DNA of 64,000 nt from positions 186,001 through 250,000 of the forward strand of contig JAHJHT010000004.1 in NCBI GenBank assembly GCA_018823835.1, given 5' to 3'. The notes beneath the pieces were generated by a model, which saw only the letters and a list, made by a program, of their open reading frames with translations, did not search any database and had not been told where the DNA came from. Source of the stretch: Alphaproteobacteria bacterium (GTDB lineage Bacteria > Pseudomonadota > Alphaproteobacteria > Rhizobiales > Rhizobiaceae). Positions 46,189 to 55,887 of this stretch are shown one piece after another. The first letter of the stretch is position 1; each line of letters starts with the position of its first letter. A program made the position numbers and the translations under genes.

Positions 46189-46371
46189 CTACTCGCGGGG
46201 GCTGGGAGCATGCTCGATCGGCCGGTCATCGTCCTCAAGCAGGATACGCTGCGCAGCACCCTCGAGATCGTCATACTGACCGGCGCGCAGGCTCCACAGG
46301 AAGGCCGCCAGCCCGGCAAGGCCTAGCAGCAGGGCGATCGGAACCAGAATGGCGAGATAGCTCATCGTCAT
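46189..46371 (-). CDS. ccoS: cbb3-type cytochrome oxidase assembly protein
   Basis: A 60-residue single-span membrane protein (one N-terminal helix YLAILVPIALLLGLAGLAAFLW, then an acidic tail DDLEGAAQRILLEDDD, the CcoS/FixS pattern). CcoS helps insert heme b and copper into CcoN. Its ATG overlaps the ccoI stop by four bases (ATGA), so the two are coupled. It is the last gene of the cbb3 unit. Confidence 0.9.
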   Translation of the reverse strand: MTMSYLAILVPIALLLGLAGLAAFLWSLRAGQYDDLEGAAQRILLEDDDRPIEHAPSPRE

Positions 46372-48641
46372 GCGCCCACCGCCTCGCCACCATGGCCGGC
46401 GTCGAACAGCGCGCGCCAGCTTGGCTTCCTCGCATCAGGCCGGCCGAGACGCATGGCATTGGCGACAACCACGACCGAGGAGAGCGACATGGCGACCGCC
46501 GCCAGCAGGGGCGTGACGTGGCCGCTGACGGCAATAGGGACAGCAATGACGTTGTAGCCGATCGCCAGAGCGAAATTCTCGCGCACCAGCGTGTTGGCGT
46601 TGCGGGCGATCTGCAGCGCATCGGACACCGCCGACAGGCTCTCGTTCATGAAGACGAAGCCCGCCGCCGTGCGGCCGATGTCGGCAGCACTTGCCGGCGC
46701 CATCGAGATGTCGGCAGCGGCAAGGGCCGGCGCGTCGTTCAGCCCGTCGCCGACCATCAGGACCCTGTGCCCCTCGCACCGCAGTGCCTCGATGCGGGCG
46801 ACCTTCTCGGCAGGCAGGAGGGCGGATCCGAAGCGCTCGACGCCGAGGCGGGAGGCAAGCGCGGCAACCGCCGCCTCGCGGTCGCCCGACAGGATTTCGA
46901 CTTCCACACCCTGGCGCTGCAGGCCGGCCACCGTCGCGGCCGCACCGGGGCGAATGGTGCTCTCCAGCTTGAAGCGGGCAAGCTCGACGCCGTCGCGGGC
47001 AAGCAGCACCATCGAATAGGGCTCGTCGCCGGCGGCATCGGCGGTCTTGCCAAGCGCCCAGTCGGGCCGGCCCAGGCGATACACAGTATCGCCGGCGTAC
47101 GCCTCGAGGCCGTTGCCCGGCTGTTCGCCGAGCCGGTCGAAGACAATCGGGGCGGCGATGTCCTTGCGCGCCTCGGCAGCAATCGCCGCCGAGAGCGGAT
47201 GGCGCGAGCCGGCGGCCATGCTTGCCGCGATGCCGAGAGCGGCAGGATCAATGTCGGCGACATTGACGATGCGCGGGCTGCCCAGCGTCAGCGTGCCGGT
47301 CTTGTCGAAGAGGACCGTGTCGATCCCGGCCAGACGCTCGAGCGCAGAGCCATCCTTGACCAGGATGCCGCGCTCGAACAGGCGGCGCGCGGCGACGACC
47401 TGGACGATCGGCACGGCCAAGCCCAGCGCGCAGGGGCAGGTGATGATGAGGACGGCAATCGCAACGGTGATCGAGGCATGCCAGTCGAGGGTGACGAAGA
47501 ACCAGCCGAGCAGCGTGGCGAGTGCAACCAGATGAACGACAGGCGAATAGAGCGCCGCGGCGCGGTCGGCGATGCGGCGATAACCGGCCTGGCCTCCCTC
47601 GGCCGCCTCCATCATGCGCACCATCTCGGCGAGGAAGGAATCCTCCGCGCGCGCCGTGGTGCGCATGGTCAGCGCGCCGGTCAGGTTCATCAGGCCGGAC
47701 TGCACGCGCGTGCCGGCGCGCGCGACTTCGGGCGCCGCCTCGCCCGAGACCAGCGAGCGGTCGAGATCGGAAACACCACCGGTAACGATGCCATCGAGCG
47801 GGATGCGGTCACCGGCGGCGATCAGCAGCGCCGTGCCCGGCTCGATCTCGGCGAGCGGCAGGTAGCGGCGGGCGCCGTCCGGTTCGACGACGGTAGCGCC
47901 GCGCGGCGTCAGGCGGGCCAGACCCGCGACTGCCGAACGCGCCTTCTCGCGCATCAGGTGGTCGAGCGTGCGGCCGATCAGCAGGAAGAACAGCAGCGTG
48001 GTGGCGGCGTCGAAATAGGCATGCGTGCCGTCATTCAGCGTGTCGTAGAGGCTGAGGCCGAAGGCAAGCAGCACGCCGACCGAGATCGGCACGTCCATGT
48101 TGGTGCGGCCGTGACGGAGCGCCGACCATGCGGAGAGGAAGAAGATGCGGCCGGAATAGACGATGGCCGGGACGGCAAGCACGGCCGAGATCAGGTGAAA
48201 GGCCTGGCGAGTGCCGCCGGAAGCGCCCGCCCAGACCGAGACGGACAGGAGCATGATGTTCATGGCGCAGAAGCCGGCAACGGCGAGCGCCTTGACGAGG
48301 CGGGAATATTCCGGATCGCCCGCCGACGTCTCGACCGTGAAGGGATGGGCTGCATAGCCGGCGGTCCTGAGCGCGCCGATCAGGTCGGGCGCAGCGCCGG
48401 CGCGCCACTTCACGCTGGCGCGCTTCATCGACAAGTTGACGCGGGCATGCTCGACGCCGGGCAGCGCCTGGAGGCTCTTTTCGACCGCGGCGATGCAGGC
48501 GGCGCAGTGGACGCCGGGCACAGAGAGGTCGGTCTGGAAGGTGCCGTCGCCGAGATCGCGGCTGGCAAGGCGCAGTTCCTCCGCCGGGCTCGAAGCCTCC
48601 GCCTGGAGCGATGCCTCGATGCCGGGCGCGCAGCAACTCAT
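46368..48641 (-). CDS. ccoI: P-type copper ATPase for cbb3 oxidase assembly
   Basis: A 757-residue CopA2/FixI-type ATPase that sends copper to the periplasm for the cbb3 binuclear centre. It has an N-terminal HMA domain with GVHCAACIAAVE (CxxC), preceded by a Cys pair SCCAPG, the membrane motif CPC at 402-404, and the phosphorylation Asp446 in DKTGTLTLG. GDGLNDAPAL closes the active site. In contrast to the copA at 38497 it belongs to the oxidase cluster. ATG at 48641 gives the usual MSCC start. It follows the DUF2189 gene after 40 bases. Confidence 0.93.
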   Translation of the reverse strand: MSCCAPGIEASLQAEASSPAEELRLASRDLGDGTFQTDLSVPGVHCAACIAAVEKSLQALPGVEHARVNLSMKRASVKWRAGAAPDLIGALRTAGYAAHPFTVETSAGDPEYSRLVKALAVAGFCAMNIMLLSVSVWAGASGGTRQAFHLISAVLAVPAIVYSGRIFFLSAWSALRHGRTNMDVPISVGVLLAFGLSLYDTLNDGTHAYFDAATTLLFFLLIGRTLDHLMREKARSAVAGLARLTPRGATVVEPDGARRYLPLAEIEPGTALLIAAGDRIPLDGIVTGGVSDLDRSLVSGEAAPEVARAGTRVQSGLMNLTGALTMRTTARAEDSFLAEMVRMMEAAEGGQAGYRRIADRAAALYSPVVHLVALATLLGWFFVTLDWHASITVAIAVLIITCPCALGLAVPIVQVVAARRLFERGILVKDGSALERLAGIDTVLFDKTGTLTLGSPRIVNVADIDPAALGIAASMAAGSRHPLSAAIAAEARKDIAAPIVFDRLGEQPGNGLEAYAGDTVYRLGRPDWALGKTADAAGDEPYSMVLLARDGVELARFKLESTIRPGAAATVAGLQRQGVEVEILSGDREAAVAALASRLGVERFGSALLPAEKVARIEALRCEGHRVLMVGDGLNDAPALAAADISMAPASAADIGRTAAGFVFMNESLSAVSDALQIARNANTLVRENFALAIGYNVIAVPIAVSGHVTPLLAAVAMSLSSVVVVANAMRLGRPDARKPSWRALFDAGHGGEAVGA

Positions 48642-48681
48642 GGCGGTCAGGCCGGGCGAGCGTGGCCGGGCAGCGGGCGCA

Positions 48682-49461
48682 TCACCTGATCGCCCGGAAG
48701 GCATGCCATGTCGCGTGTCCGACCAGCGGGAAGATCACGATCAGCCCGACCATCGCCGTGGCGAGGCCGATGGCGGTCAGAACCAGCACGATGGCACCCC
48801 AGGCAATCAGCACTGGGCGGTTGTTCCATACCAGCGAGATCGAGGTGCCGATGGCGGTGAAGGCGTCGGTCTTCTCGGCAAGCAGCATCGGAACGGAAAA
48901 GGCGCTGATGGCGAAGGAGAAAGCGGCGAAGACGCCGCCGACCACCGTGCCCGTGACGAGCATCGACCAGCCGAGCGGAGTGCCGAAGAGGATCGGCACG
49001 ATGTTGTCGAGCCCGGTGAAGGGGCGCAGGCCGAAGAACAGCGCGTAGATGATGACGGCGGCACGCATCCACAGCAGGGCGAGGCCGAGCATGATGACGC
49101 CGATGAACATGATCTGCGGGCCGGAGGCCGGGCGCACGAAAAGCATGCGCGCCAGCGTTACCTTCTCGCCGGCTTCGAGCAGTCGGCTCTTCTGGTAGAG
49201 GCCGACGGCAACCAGCGGCCCGACGACCATGAAGGCAGCGATGGCCGGGAACAGGATGTAGTCGAGGTCGAGATAGAACAGCCCCGAGACGATGCCGATC
49301 GAGACCAGGAAGACGACGAGGCCGTAGGCGAGGCTGAGCCCGGCCTGCGTGGTGAGGTCGCGTGCGCCGGCGGCTAGCCAACCGAAGGCGGCGCTGACCG
49401 GCAGGCCGCGATTGCGCGATCCAACAACGGGTACGTCTTCGACCGTGCCTGCCTTGCCCAT
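48682..49461 (-). CDS. DUF2189 integral membrane protein in the cbb3 cluster
   Basis: A 259-residue protein with about six membrane segments (FLVSIGIVSGLFYLDLDYI, AAVIIYALFFGLRPFTGL, GTVVGGVFAAFSFAISAFSV and others). The TxQxGLSLAYGL start and FSVPMLLAEKTDAFTAIGTS match DUF2189 (cytochrome-oxidase-like subunit families). Its biochemistry is not known. The GGAAGGGA site before the ATG supports the start. It stands where ccoG and ccoH normally occur between ccoP and ccoI, so an assembly role is possible but unproven. Confidence 0.82.
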   Translation of the reverse strand: MGKAGTVEDVPVVGSRNRGLPVSAAFGWLAAGARDLTTQAGLSLAYGLVVFLVSIGIVSGLFYLDLDYILFPAIAAFMVVGPLVAVGLYQKSRLLEAGEKVTLARMLFVRPASGPQIMFIGVIMLGLALLWMRAAVIIYALFFGLRPFTGLDNIVPILFGTPLGWSMLVTGTVVGGVFAAFSFAISAFSVPMLLAEKTDAFTAIGTSISLVWNNRPVLIAWGAIVLVLTAIGLATAMVGLIVIFPLVGHATWHAFRAIR

Positions 49462-49502
49462 GCTGATGATCCCTTCCTGTCCTGCCACTTCGTCTCGCTC
49501 TC

Positions 49503-49724
49503 TCAGCACGCCGGCTTTGCGGCACCGTAGGTGCCGGCTGCGTTCTCGCCCGAGGCCCTGCTGTAGGGTACGCAATCGGGCTGCGAGGTCACCGCAACAT
49601 AGAGAAAATGTGCATTGGCGGCGACCAATAGCGCCACGCCCGCAATCACCAGCCCGATCACCAGCGCCCTGCCGCGGTGCGGCGTGCGCGCGACAGCCAC
49701 TGCATGCTGTGGCAGCGTTGTCAC
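49503..49724 (-). CDS. Small single-span membrane protein in the cbb3 operon
   Basis: A 73-residue protein too short for most gene finders. It starts GTG, whose last bases are the ccoP stop (GTGA overlap, 49721-49724). One membrane helix ALVIGLVIAGVALLVAANA is followed by HFLYVAVTSQPDCVP and a C-terminal Cys; the two cysteines would face the periplasm. The helix and the following segment recall the N-terminus of FixH/CcoH, but it lacks that family's periplasmic domain. I do not recognise a named family. Position strongly implies co-expression with the oxidase. Confidence 0.7.
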   Translation of the reverse strand: MTTLPQHAVAVARTPHRGRALVIGLVIAGVALLVAANAHFLYVAVTSQPDCVPYSRASGENAAGTYGAAKPAC

Positions 49725-50599
49725 TGTGTCTCTCCCGAGAGACCGAGCACGTAGAGCGTCAGGATCTTGCGCTGGGTCGGCGTCAGGCGCTGCTCCCAAC
49801 TCGGCATCAGCCCCTGGTGTCCGGAGTAGACGGTCGATGTTATCGACTGGCGGTCGCCGCCATAGATCCAGGACGCATCGGTGAGGTTTGGCGCGCCAAG
49901 GTCGCGATTGCCCTTGGCGTCCTCGCCATGGCAGGCGGCGCAATTGCCGGCAAACACCTCGGCGCCACGCGCCAGAGCTTCCTCGTCATGGGCGGCCGCG
50001 GCCGACGGCCCCAGCGACTGCACATAGCCGACCACGTCATCTATCTGGTCGCGGACGAGAATGCCGTCGCGACCGAAGGACAGCATCTGCGAAACGCGGG
50101 TTTCCTCATGCGGCGCGTTGATGCCGACACGCAGCGTCTCGGCGATCGCCTCCGGCTCGCCGCCCCACAGCCAGGCGCCCGCCGTCAGGTCGGGAAAGCC
50201 CTTGCCGCCGGTGCCGCCGGTGCCGTGACAGACGGCGCAATTGTCGCCGAACAGCGTGGCGCCGGCCTCGTGCACGATCTTCATCAGTTCCGGGTCGGCC
50301 TGGATGGCGGCATAGTCCATGCCATCGATCCGGCTCGTCCAGGCGGACTGCTCGGCACCGGCCTCGGCGAGCTGGCTCTGCACCACCGCCTTCTGGTCGA
50401 AGCCGAGAATGCCCTTGGTGTAGGTCCAGCCGAGCGGCCAGGCCGGCATCAGCACCCAGTAGACAATCGAAAACAGGATGGTGACGAAGAGGAAGAAGAA
50501 CACGATGCGCGGCACCGGCGTATAGAGCTCGGTGATGCCGTTCCATTCGTGACCCGTCGTCAGCTGACCGGTTACGGGGTCGCGATCGCCTACATCCAT
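49721..50599 (-). CDS. ccoP: cbb3-type cytochrome c oxidase subunit III (diheme)
   Basis: A 292-residue membrane-anchored diheme cytochrome c. Heme sites are CAVCH (Cys121-His125) and CAACH (Cys220-His224). The N-terminal helix (PRIVFFFLFVTILFSIVYWVLM) follows the GITELYTPVPR motif. It passes electrons from cytochrome bc1 to CcoO/CcoN. It overlaps ccoQ by ten bases and the small-protein gene by four, so the operon is tightly packed. Confidence 0.97.
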   Translation of the reverse strand: MDVGDRDPVTGQLTTGHEWNGITELYTPVPRIVFFFLFVTILFSIVYWVLMPAWPLGWTYTKGILGFDQKAVVQSQLAEAGAEQSAWTSRIDGMDYAAIQADPELMKIVHEAGATLFGDNCAVCHGTGGTGGKGFPDLTAGAWLWGGEPEAIAETLRVGINAPHEETRVSQMLSFGRDGILVRDQIDDVVGYVQSLGPSAAAAHDEEALARGAEVFAGNCAACHGEDAKGNRDLGAPNLTDASWIYGGDRQSITSTVYSGHQGLMPSWEQRLTPTQRKILTLYVLGLSGETQ

Positions 50600-50760
50600 G
50601 GCTTGTCGTCCTCGTCGAGAATGCTCTTCTTGGCGTCCTGGAAACGCTTCTTGTTGGACGGCCAGAACGTGTAGATCAGGACCCCGACGGCCAGCGCCAT
50701 CAGGTAGAACAGGCCCCAGCTCTTGGCGAAGCCGACCAGGGTTTGGTGATCGAGGCTCAC
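50590..50760 (-). CDS. ccoQ: cbb3-type oxidase small subunit
   Basis: A 56-residue single-helix subunit not long enough to appear in many ORF lists. It starts with GTG at 50760, overlapping the ccoO stop as GTGA; the sequence includes AKSWGLFYLMALAVGVLIY, FWPSNKKRF and the acidic end ILDEDDKPWM, a CcoQ hallmark. It stabilises the oxidase complex. It overlaps the ccoP start by ten bases. Confidence 0.9.
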   Translation of the reverse strand: MSLDHQTLVGFAKSWGLFYLMALAVGVLIYTFWPSNKKRFQDAKKSILDEDDKPWM

Positions 50761-51497
50761 TTGGCGGCCTCCCCGGCCATTGCCGCCTGCTTGTAGGCGG
50801 CGTCCGTGAGATGGCCGAGAATCTGCAGATAGGCGACGAGCGCATCCATCTCGGTGACGCGGGTAGCGTCGGCGTCAAAGGAGCGGATCTGCGTCGCCTC
50901 GCCGTAACGCTCGGCAACGCCCGTGGCGAATTCGCTGTCCGGCGCGGTCTGGCCGTAGGCGTCGTTGGTGGCGTTGGCGATCATCTCATCGGTATAGGGA
51001 ACGCCGACCCGGCGCTGGGCGAGGAGGTGGTCGCCGAGATCGTCGGTGCGCTGCGTGTTGCGGTTCAGCCAGCCGTATTTCGGCATCACCGATTCCACGA
51101 CGACGTCACGCGGGTTGGTCAGATGGGCGACATGCCAGGCGTCGGAATATTTGCCGCCAATACGGGCGAGATCCGGGCCAGTGCGCTTTGACCCCCACAG
51201 CATCGGATGGTCGTATTTCGACTCGACGGCCAGCGAATAGGGCCCGTAGCGCTCGACCTCGTCGCGCAGGGTACGGATCATCTGGCTATGGCAGGCGTAG
51301 CAGCCTTCGCGGATGTAGATGTTGCGGCCGGCCAGTTCCAGCGGCGTGTAGACGCGCATGTCGGGCACGTCCTCGACCGTCTCGTCGATGGTGAAGAGCG
51401 GCGCGATCTCGACGAAGCCGCCAATGCTGGCGACCACGACGATGGCCAGGACGAAGCCGATGGCATTGCGCTCGAGCTTGCGGTGAAATTCTGCCAT
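50757..51497 (-). CDS. ccoO: cbb3-type cytochrome c oxidase subunit II (monoheme)
   Basis: A 246-residue membrane-anchored monoheme cytochrome c. One N-terminal helix, then the heme motif CYACH in REGCYACHSQMIRTL near residue 66-70, then GPDLARIGGKYSD with the axial Met further on. It pairs with CcoN. It follows ccoN after five bases and precedes ccoQ with a four-base GTGA overlap. Confidence 0.97.
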   Translation of the reverse strand: MAEFHRKLERNAIGFVLAIVVVASIGGFVEIAPLFTIDETVEDVPDMRVYTPLELAGRNIYIREGCYACHSQMIRTLRDEVERYGPYSLAVESKYDHPMLWGSKRTGPDLARIGGKYSDAWHVAHLTNPRDVVVESVMPKYGWLNRNTQRTDDLGDHLLAQRRVGVPYTDEMIANATNDAYGQTAPDSEFATGVAERYGEATQIRSFDADATRVTEMDALVAYLQILGHLTDAAYKQAAMAGEAAK

Positions 51498-51502
51498 CTG
51501 CC

Positions 51503-53158
51503 TTACTCCGCCGGCTCTGCCGAAATCGCCGCACCCGCGCGGTGCGGCATGTCCTCGCCGACTTCTTCCACGGCCTTGGAATGGCCGGTGATCGTCATCA
51601 AGACATTGTAGGTTCCAATGATCGCGCCAAGCAGGAACAGCAGGCCGCCAAAGGCGCGCGCGATGTAATAGGGATGCATGGCCACCATCGATTCGATGAA
51701 GGAGTAGGTCAGCGTCCCGCTTTCATTGTAGGTGCGCCACATCAGGCCCTGGATGATGCCCGAGTTCCACATCGCGAAGACGTAGATGACGGTGCCGGAC
51801 AGGGCGAGCCAGAAATGCCACTCGACGAGCCTTGCCGAGTACATGGCCTGGCGCCGCCACAGCCATGGCACGACCGCGTAGATCGAGCCGAAGGTGATGA
51901 GCGCGACCCAGCCGAGCGCACCGGCATGGACATGGCCGATCGTCCAGTCGGTGTAGTGCGACAGCGAGTTGACCGGGCGGATAGCCAGGAACGAACCCTC
52001 GAAGGTGGTGAGGCCGTAGAACACGGCCGCCGCCATCATGAAGCGCAGCGTGGCGTCGTCGCGCACCTTGTGCCAGGCGCCGTTGAGGGTGGCCAGCGCG
52101 TTGCCGGCCGAGGCCCAGGATGGCACCAGCAGGACCAGCGAGAAGGTCATGCCGAGCGTCTGCACCCATTGCGGCAGTGCCGTGTAGTGCAGGTGGTGCG
52201 AGCCTGCCCACATGTACATGAAGGTGATGCCCCAGAAGCTGATGATCGACAGCCGGTAGGAGAAGATCGGCCGGCCGGCGCGCTTCGGGAGGTAATAGTA
52301 CATCATGCCCAGGAAGCCGGCGGTCAGGAAGAAGGCGACGGCGTTGTGGCCGTACCACCATTGCGTCATTGCATCCTGCACGCCGGAGAAGGCCGAATAG
52401 CTCTTGGCGTGGCCGAGCGAGACCGGAACGGCAAGGTTGTTGACGATGTGCAGCATCGCCACGACCAGGATGAAGGCCAGGTAATACCAGTTGGCGACGT
52501 AGATGTGCGGCTCCTTGCGGCGCGCAAGGGTGCGTATGTAGAGGACGAAGTAGGCAATCCAGACGATGGTCAGCCAGATATCGGCATACCATTCAGGCTC
52601 GGCATATTCCTTCGACTGGGTGACTCCCATGAAGTAGCCGGCGGCCGCCACGACGCAGAAGAGATTGTAGCCGATGAGCACGAACCAGGGGCTGAACTGG
52701 CCGGGCAGGCGCGCGCGCGAGGTGCGCTGCATGACGTGATATGAGGTGGCGATCAGCGCATTGCCGCCGAAGCCGAAGATGACGGCGCTGGTGTGGGCAG
52801 GCCGCAGGCGGCCGAAGCTCGCCCAGGCAGCATCGATGGTCAGGTCGGGCCAGGCCAGCAGGGCCGCGACCCAGACGCCGAGCGCCATGCCGATGACCGC
52901 CCAGAACATGGACAGCACGATGCCGACCTTGCTGGGGTCGTCGTAGTAGTCCTTCAGCCGCTCGGGCGAGGGTTCGGGCGCATTGAATTGCGCCAGGACG
53001 ACGAAGATCAGGGCAGCCGAGAAGAGGATGACGATGATGCCGTGGACGCCCAGCGGGTCGGCTCGGCCGGCCACCGCCATGGCAAGGCCGGCAAGCGCCA
53101 ATGCCAGGAGAACAATCACCGAAAGCTGGCGTTCGCCTTTCGAAAGCTGCGCTACCAT
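51503..53158 (-). CDS. ccoN: cbb3-type cytochrome c oxidase subunit I
   Basis: The 551-residue catalytic subunit of the high-affinity terminal oxidase, with about 14 helices. Histidine ligands of the low-spin and binuclear hemes and CuB lie in YHVMQRTSRARL, WWYGHNAVAFFLTAGFLG, the HHLHYTALPQW pair and GHVHAGALGW. Reduces O2 to water while pumping protons at low oxygen. ATG 53158 follows GGGGAA. The operon is probably switched on at low oxygen through the FixK/FNR-like box at 53299-53312. Confidence 0.97.
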   Translation of the reverse strand: MVAQLSKGERQLSVIVLLALALAGLAMAVAGRADPLGVHGIIVILFSAALIFVVLAQFNAPEPSPERLKDYYDDPSKVGIVLSMFWAVIGMALGVWVAALLAWPDLTIDAAWASFGRLRPAHTSAVIFGFGGNALIATSYHVMQRTSRARLPGQFSPWFVLIGYNLFCVVAAAGYFMGVTQSKEYAEPEWYADIWLTIVWIAYFVLYIRTLARRKEPHIYVANWYYLAFILVVAMLHIVNNLAVPVSLGHAKSYSAFSGVQDAMTQWWYGHNAVAFFLTAGFLGMMYYYLPKRAGRPIFSYRLSIISFWGITFMYMWAGSHHLHYTALPQWVQTLGMTFSLVLLVPSWASAGNALATLNGAWHKVRDDATLRFMMAAAVFYGLTTFEGSFLAIRPVNSLSHYTDWTIGHVHAGALGWVALITFGSIYAVVPWLWRRQAMYSARLVEWHFWLALSGTVIYVFAMWNSGIIQGLMWRTYNESGTLTYSFIESMVAMHPYYIARAFGGLLFLLGAIIGTYNVLMTITGHSKAVEEVGEDMPHRAGAAISAEPAE

Positions 53159-53298
53159 GTCGCCGTTCCCCGAAATTCCATGTCACGATCCCCAGACTGC
53201 AATGCGGACGCCGCAGCCTGTGCAGCTGCGCGCCCGATGCCCGTCCCGAGACGGGCATGCCCTCCCGGCGTGTCTCGCACAAGAGCGAACGGCGCGAA

Positions 53299-53312
53299 TT
53301 GATCTGGCGCAA
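53299..53312 (-). promoter_or_regulatory. Candidate FixK/FNR-type box upstream of ccoN
   Basis: On the minus strand the bases read TTGCGCCAGATCAA: the TTG-N8-CAA frame of FNR/FixK sites, with a good TCAA half and a TTGC half of the FixK2 kind. The site centre is about 147 bases before the ccoN ATG, which would leave a roughly 105-base leader for a class II promoter. No convincing -10 was found, so the call is tentative. The rest of 53159-53473 shows no gene. Confidence 0.5.
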
Positions 53313-53436
53313 ATTTGACGCGGATGCGGGCGTGGGGGCGGAAGGGCGTGAACCTGCTGGGCCGCAGATCTGCATTCGACGGGCACAAGCCAGTGTCGGC
53401 AACGTCAGGGATCGGTCCGACAGCACAATCAATTTG

Positions 53437-53451
53437 CCTGCAGGATGCAGG
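53437..53451 (-). terminator. Short hairpin downstream of tRNA-Thr
   Basis: Arms CCTGCA and TGCAGG around a three-base loop, 23 bases beyond the 3' end of the tRNA. No long T-run; weak evidence for termination. Confidence 0.35.
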
Positions 53452-53473
53452 AATAGTAAGATCTGAGGGAAAA

Positions 53474-53548
<75 letters not shown>

Positions 53549-53699
53549 CTGCCGACGCGGCGGACTTCTGCCACAAGGATGGGGCCAGCGCAAGGCATGT
53601 AATGCCGCCATTGCGCGAGGCTGGACCTGCCGCCACGACAGGGCCACAATGGCCCGCATGTTTTGCTGGCGGCCAAGCTGCCGCGGCGGGTCGGGACTT

Positions 53700-53891
53700 A
53701 TGGACATGACTTCGAAGGATGGCGCGAAGGCAAAGCCGAAGCAGCCGGACCGCAAGGCCCGGCTCGCCGAGGAACTGCGCGCCAACCTGCTGCGCCGCAA
53801 GGCGCAGGCCCGGGCGCGGCGCGACGGCGGTGCCGACGAGCGGCCGGAGGGCCTGGGGTCTGCCGACGGCAACCCGCCAGACAAGGGGTGA
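53700..53891 (+). CDS. Small basic conserved hypothetical protein
   Basis: A 63-residue (61 from the second ATG at 53706) highly charged protein: KAKPKQPDRKARLAEELRAN, then LLRRKAQARARRD and a Gly/Asp-rich end. A single amphipathic helix is likely. Short basic proteins of this kind stand before murA in related rhizobia; the function is unknown, nucleic-acid binding being one possibility. No strong ribosome site, so the exact start is uncertain. Confidence 0.6.
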   Translation: MDMTSKDGAKAKPKQPDRKARLAEELRANLLRRKAQARARRDGGADERPEGLGSADGNPPDKG

Positions 53892-54058
53892 ATGGACCGA
53901 CCATATAGGTACAATCCAGGCGAGGAACGGCAAGGGAGGTCAACTTTCGTCGCGGTCGGAGCAGCGGAGGCAAGCTGTTCCTTGAACCGGCCCGTACGAT
54001 GGTCTAGACGGTCCGCTTGGCAAAAGAACCGGCAGTTGAGCCGGGAAAGTGATTTTTC

Positions 54059-55351
<1,293 letters not shown>

Positions 55352-55362
55352 GCCGCACGTCC

Positions 55363-55377
55363 CGCCCGCGGCGGGCG
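55363..55377 (+). terminator. Short GC hairpin after murA
   Basis: Arms CGCCC and GGGCG around GCGGC twelve bases after the murA stop, followed by TT only. It may weaken read-through to the next gene, but the evidence is thin. Confidence 0.3.
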
Positions 55378-55442
55378 TTGCACGGCCTGCCCGGAGCGCA
55401 TAACAAGGCCGCAACCGGCAACCCGAACAGGCAAATCAGGCC

Positions 55443-55877
55443 ATGAAGCAGCTCAAGCTCGTCGCGCTCGACGAAGAAGACCTGAAGATCGTCTCGGCGC
55501 ATGTGCAGGATGGAGTGCTGAAGGTCGGCGACCTGGAATTCCTGCCGGCCTCGAAGCTCTTCGTGCTGCCGATGTACCGCTTTGCCTGGGAAGCTGCGCC
55601 GACCAGCCGCAAGGCGCAGCCGGAGCGGCGCAACAGCGTGCTGCATTTCTCGCGCGTACTGTCGGTCAAGCTGTCGGGAATCGCCCGCGACAAACCCGAA
55701 GACGTGCTGTCGCTGCTTGCGGTGCTGTTCACCGCGGGCGACGAACCGGCCGGCACCGTCGACCTGGTCTTTTCCGGCGGCGCGGCGATCAGGCTCAAGG
55801 TCGAATGCATCGAGGCGCGGCTTGCCGACCTCGGCGGCGCCTGGGAGGCCGAATCACGGCCCGAGCACGCGGACTGA
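55443..55877 (+). CDS. DUF2948 family protein
   Basis: A 144-residue alphaproteobacterial protein of DUF2948, beginning MKQLKLVALDEEDLKIVSAH, with FVLPMYRFAWEAAP and VLHFSRVLSVKLSGI. The fold is unknown and no catalytic residue is evident. It regularly lies between murA and hisD in this order. The next gene starts 11 bases later, so it is likely cotranscribed with hisD. Confidence 0.9.
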   Translation: MKQLKLVALDEEDLKIVSAHVQDGVLKVGDLEFLPASKLFVLPMYRFAWEAAPTSRKAQPERRNSVLHFSRVLSVKLSGIARDKPEDVLSLLAVLFTAGDEPAGTVDLVFSGGAAIRLKVECIEARLADLGGAWEAESRPEHAD

Positions 55878-55887
55878 CGGAACAGCC

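Noticed and set aside
46392-48689. A 765-codon plus-strand frame opposite ccoI
   Set aside because: Antisense to ccoI, which has CPC and DKTGT motifs; no recognisable domain in the opposite frame.
53159-53473. Possible short genes in the ccoN upstream gap
   Set aside because: Frames here are short, lack ribosome sites and conflict with the likely promoter; only the FixK-like box and a hairpin were kept.
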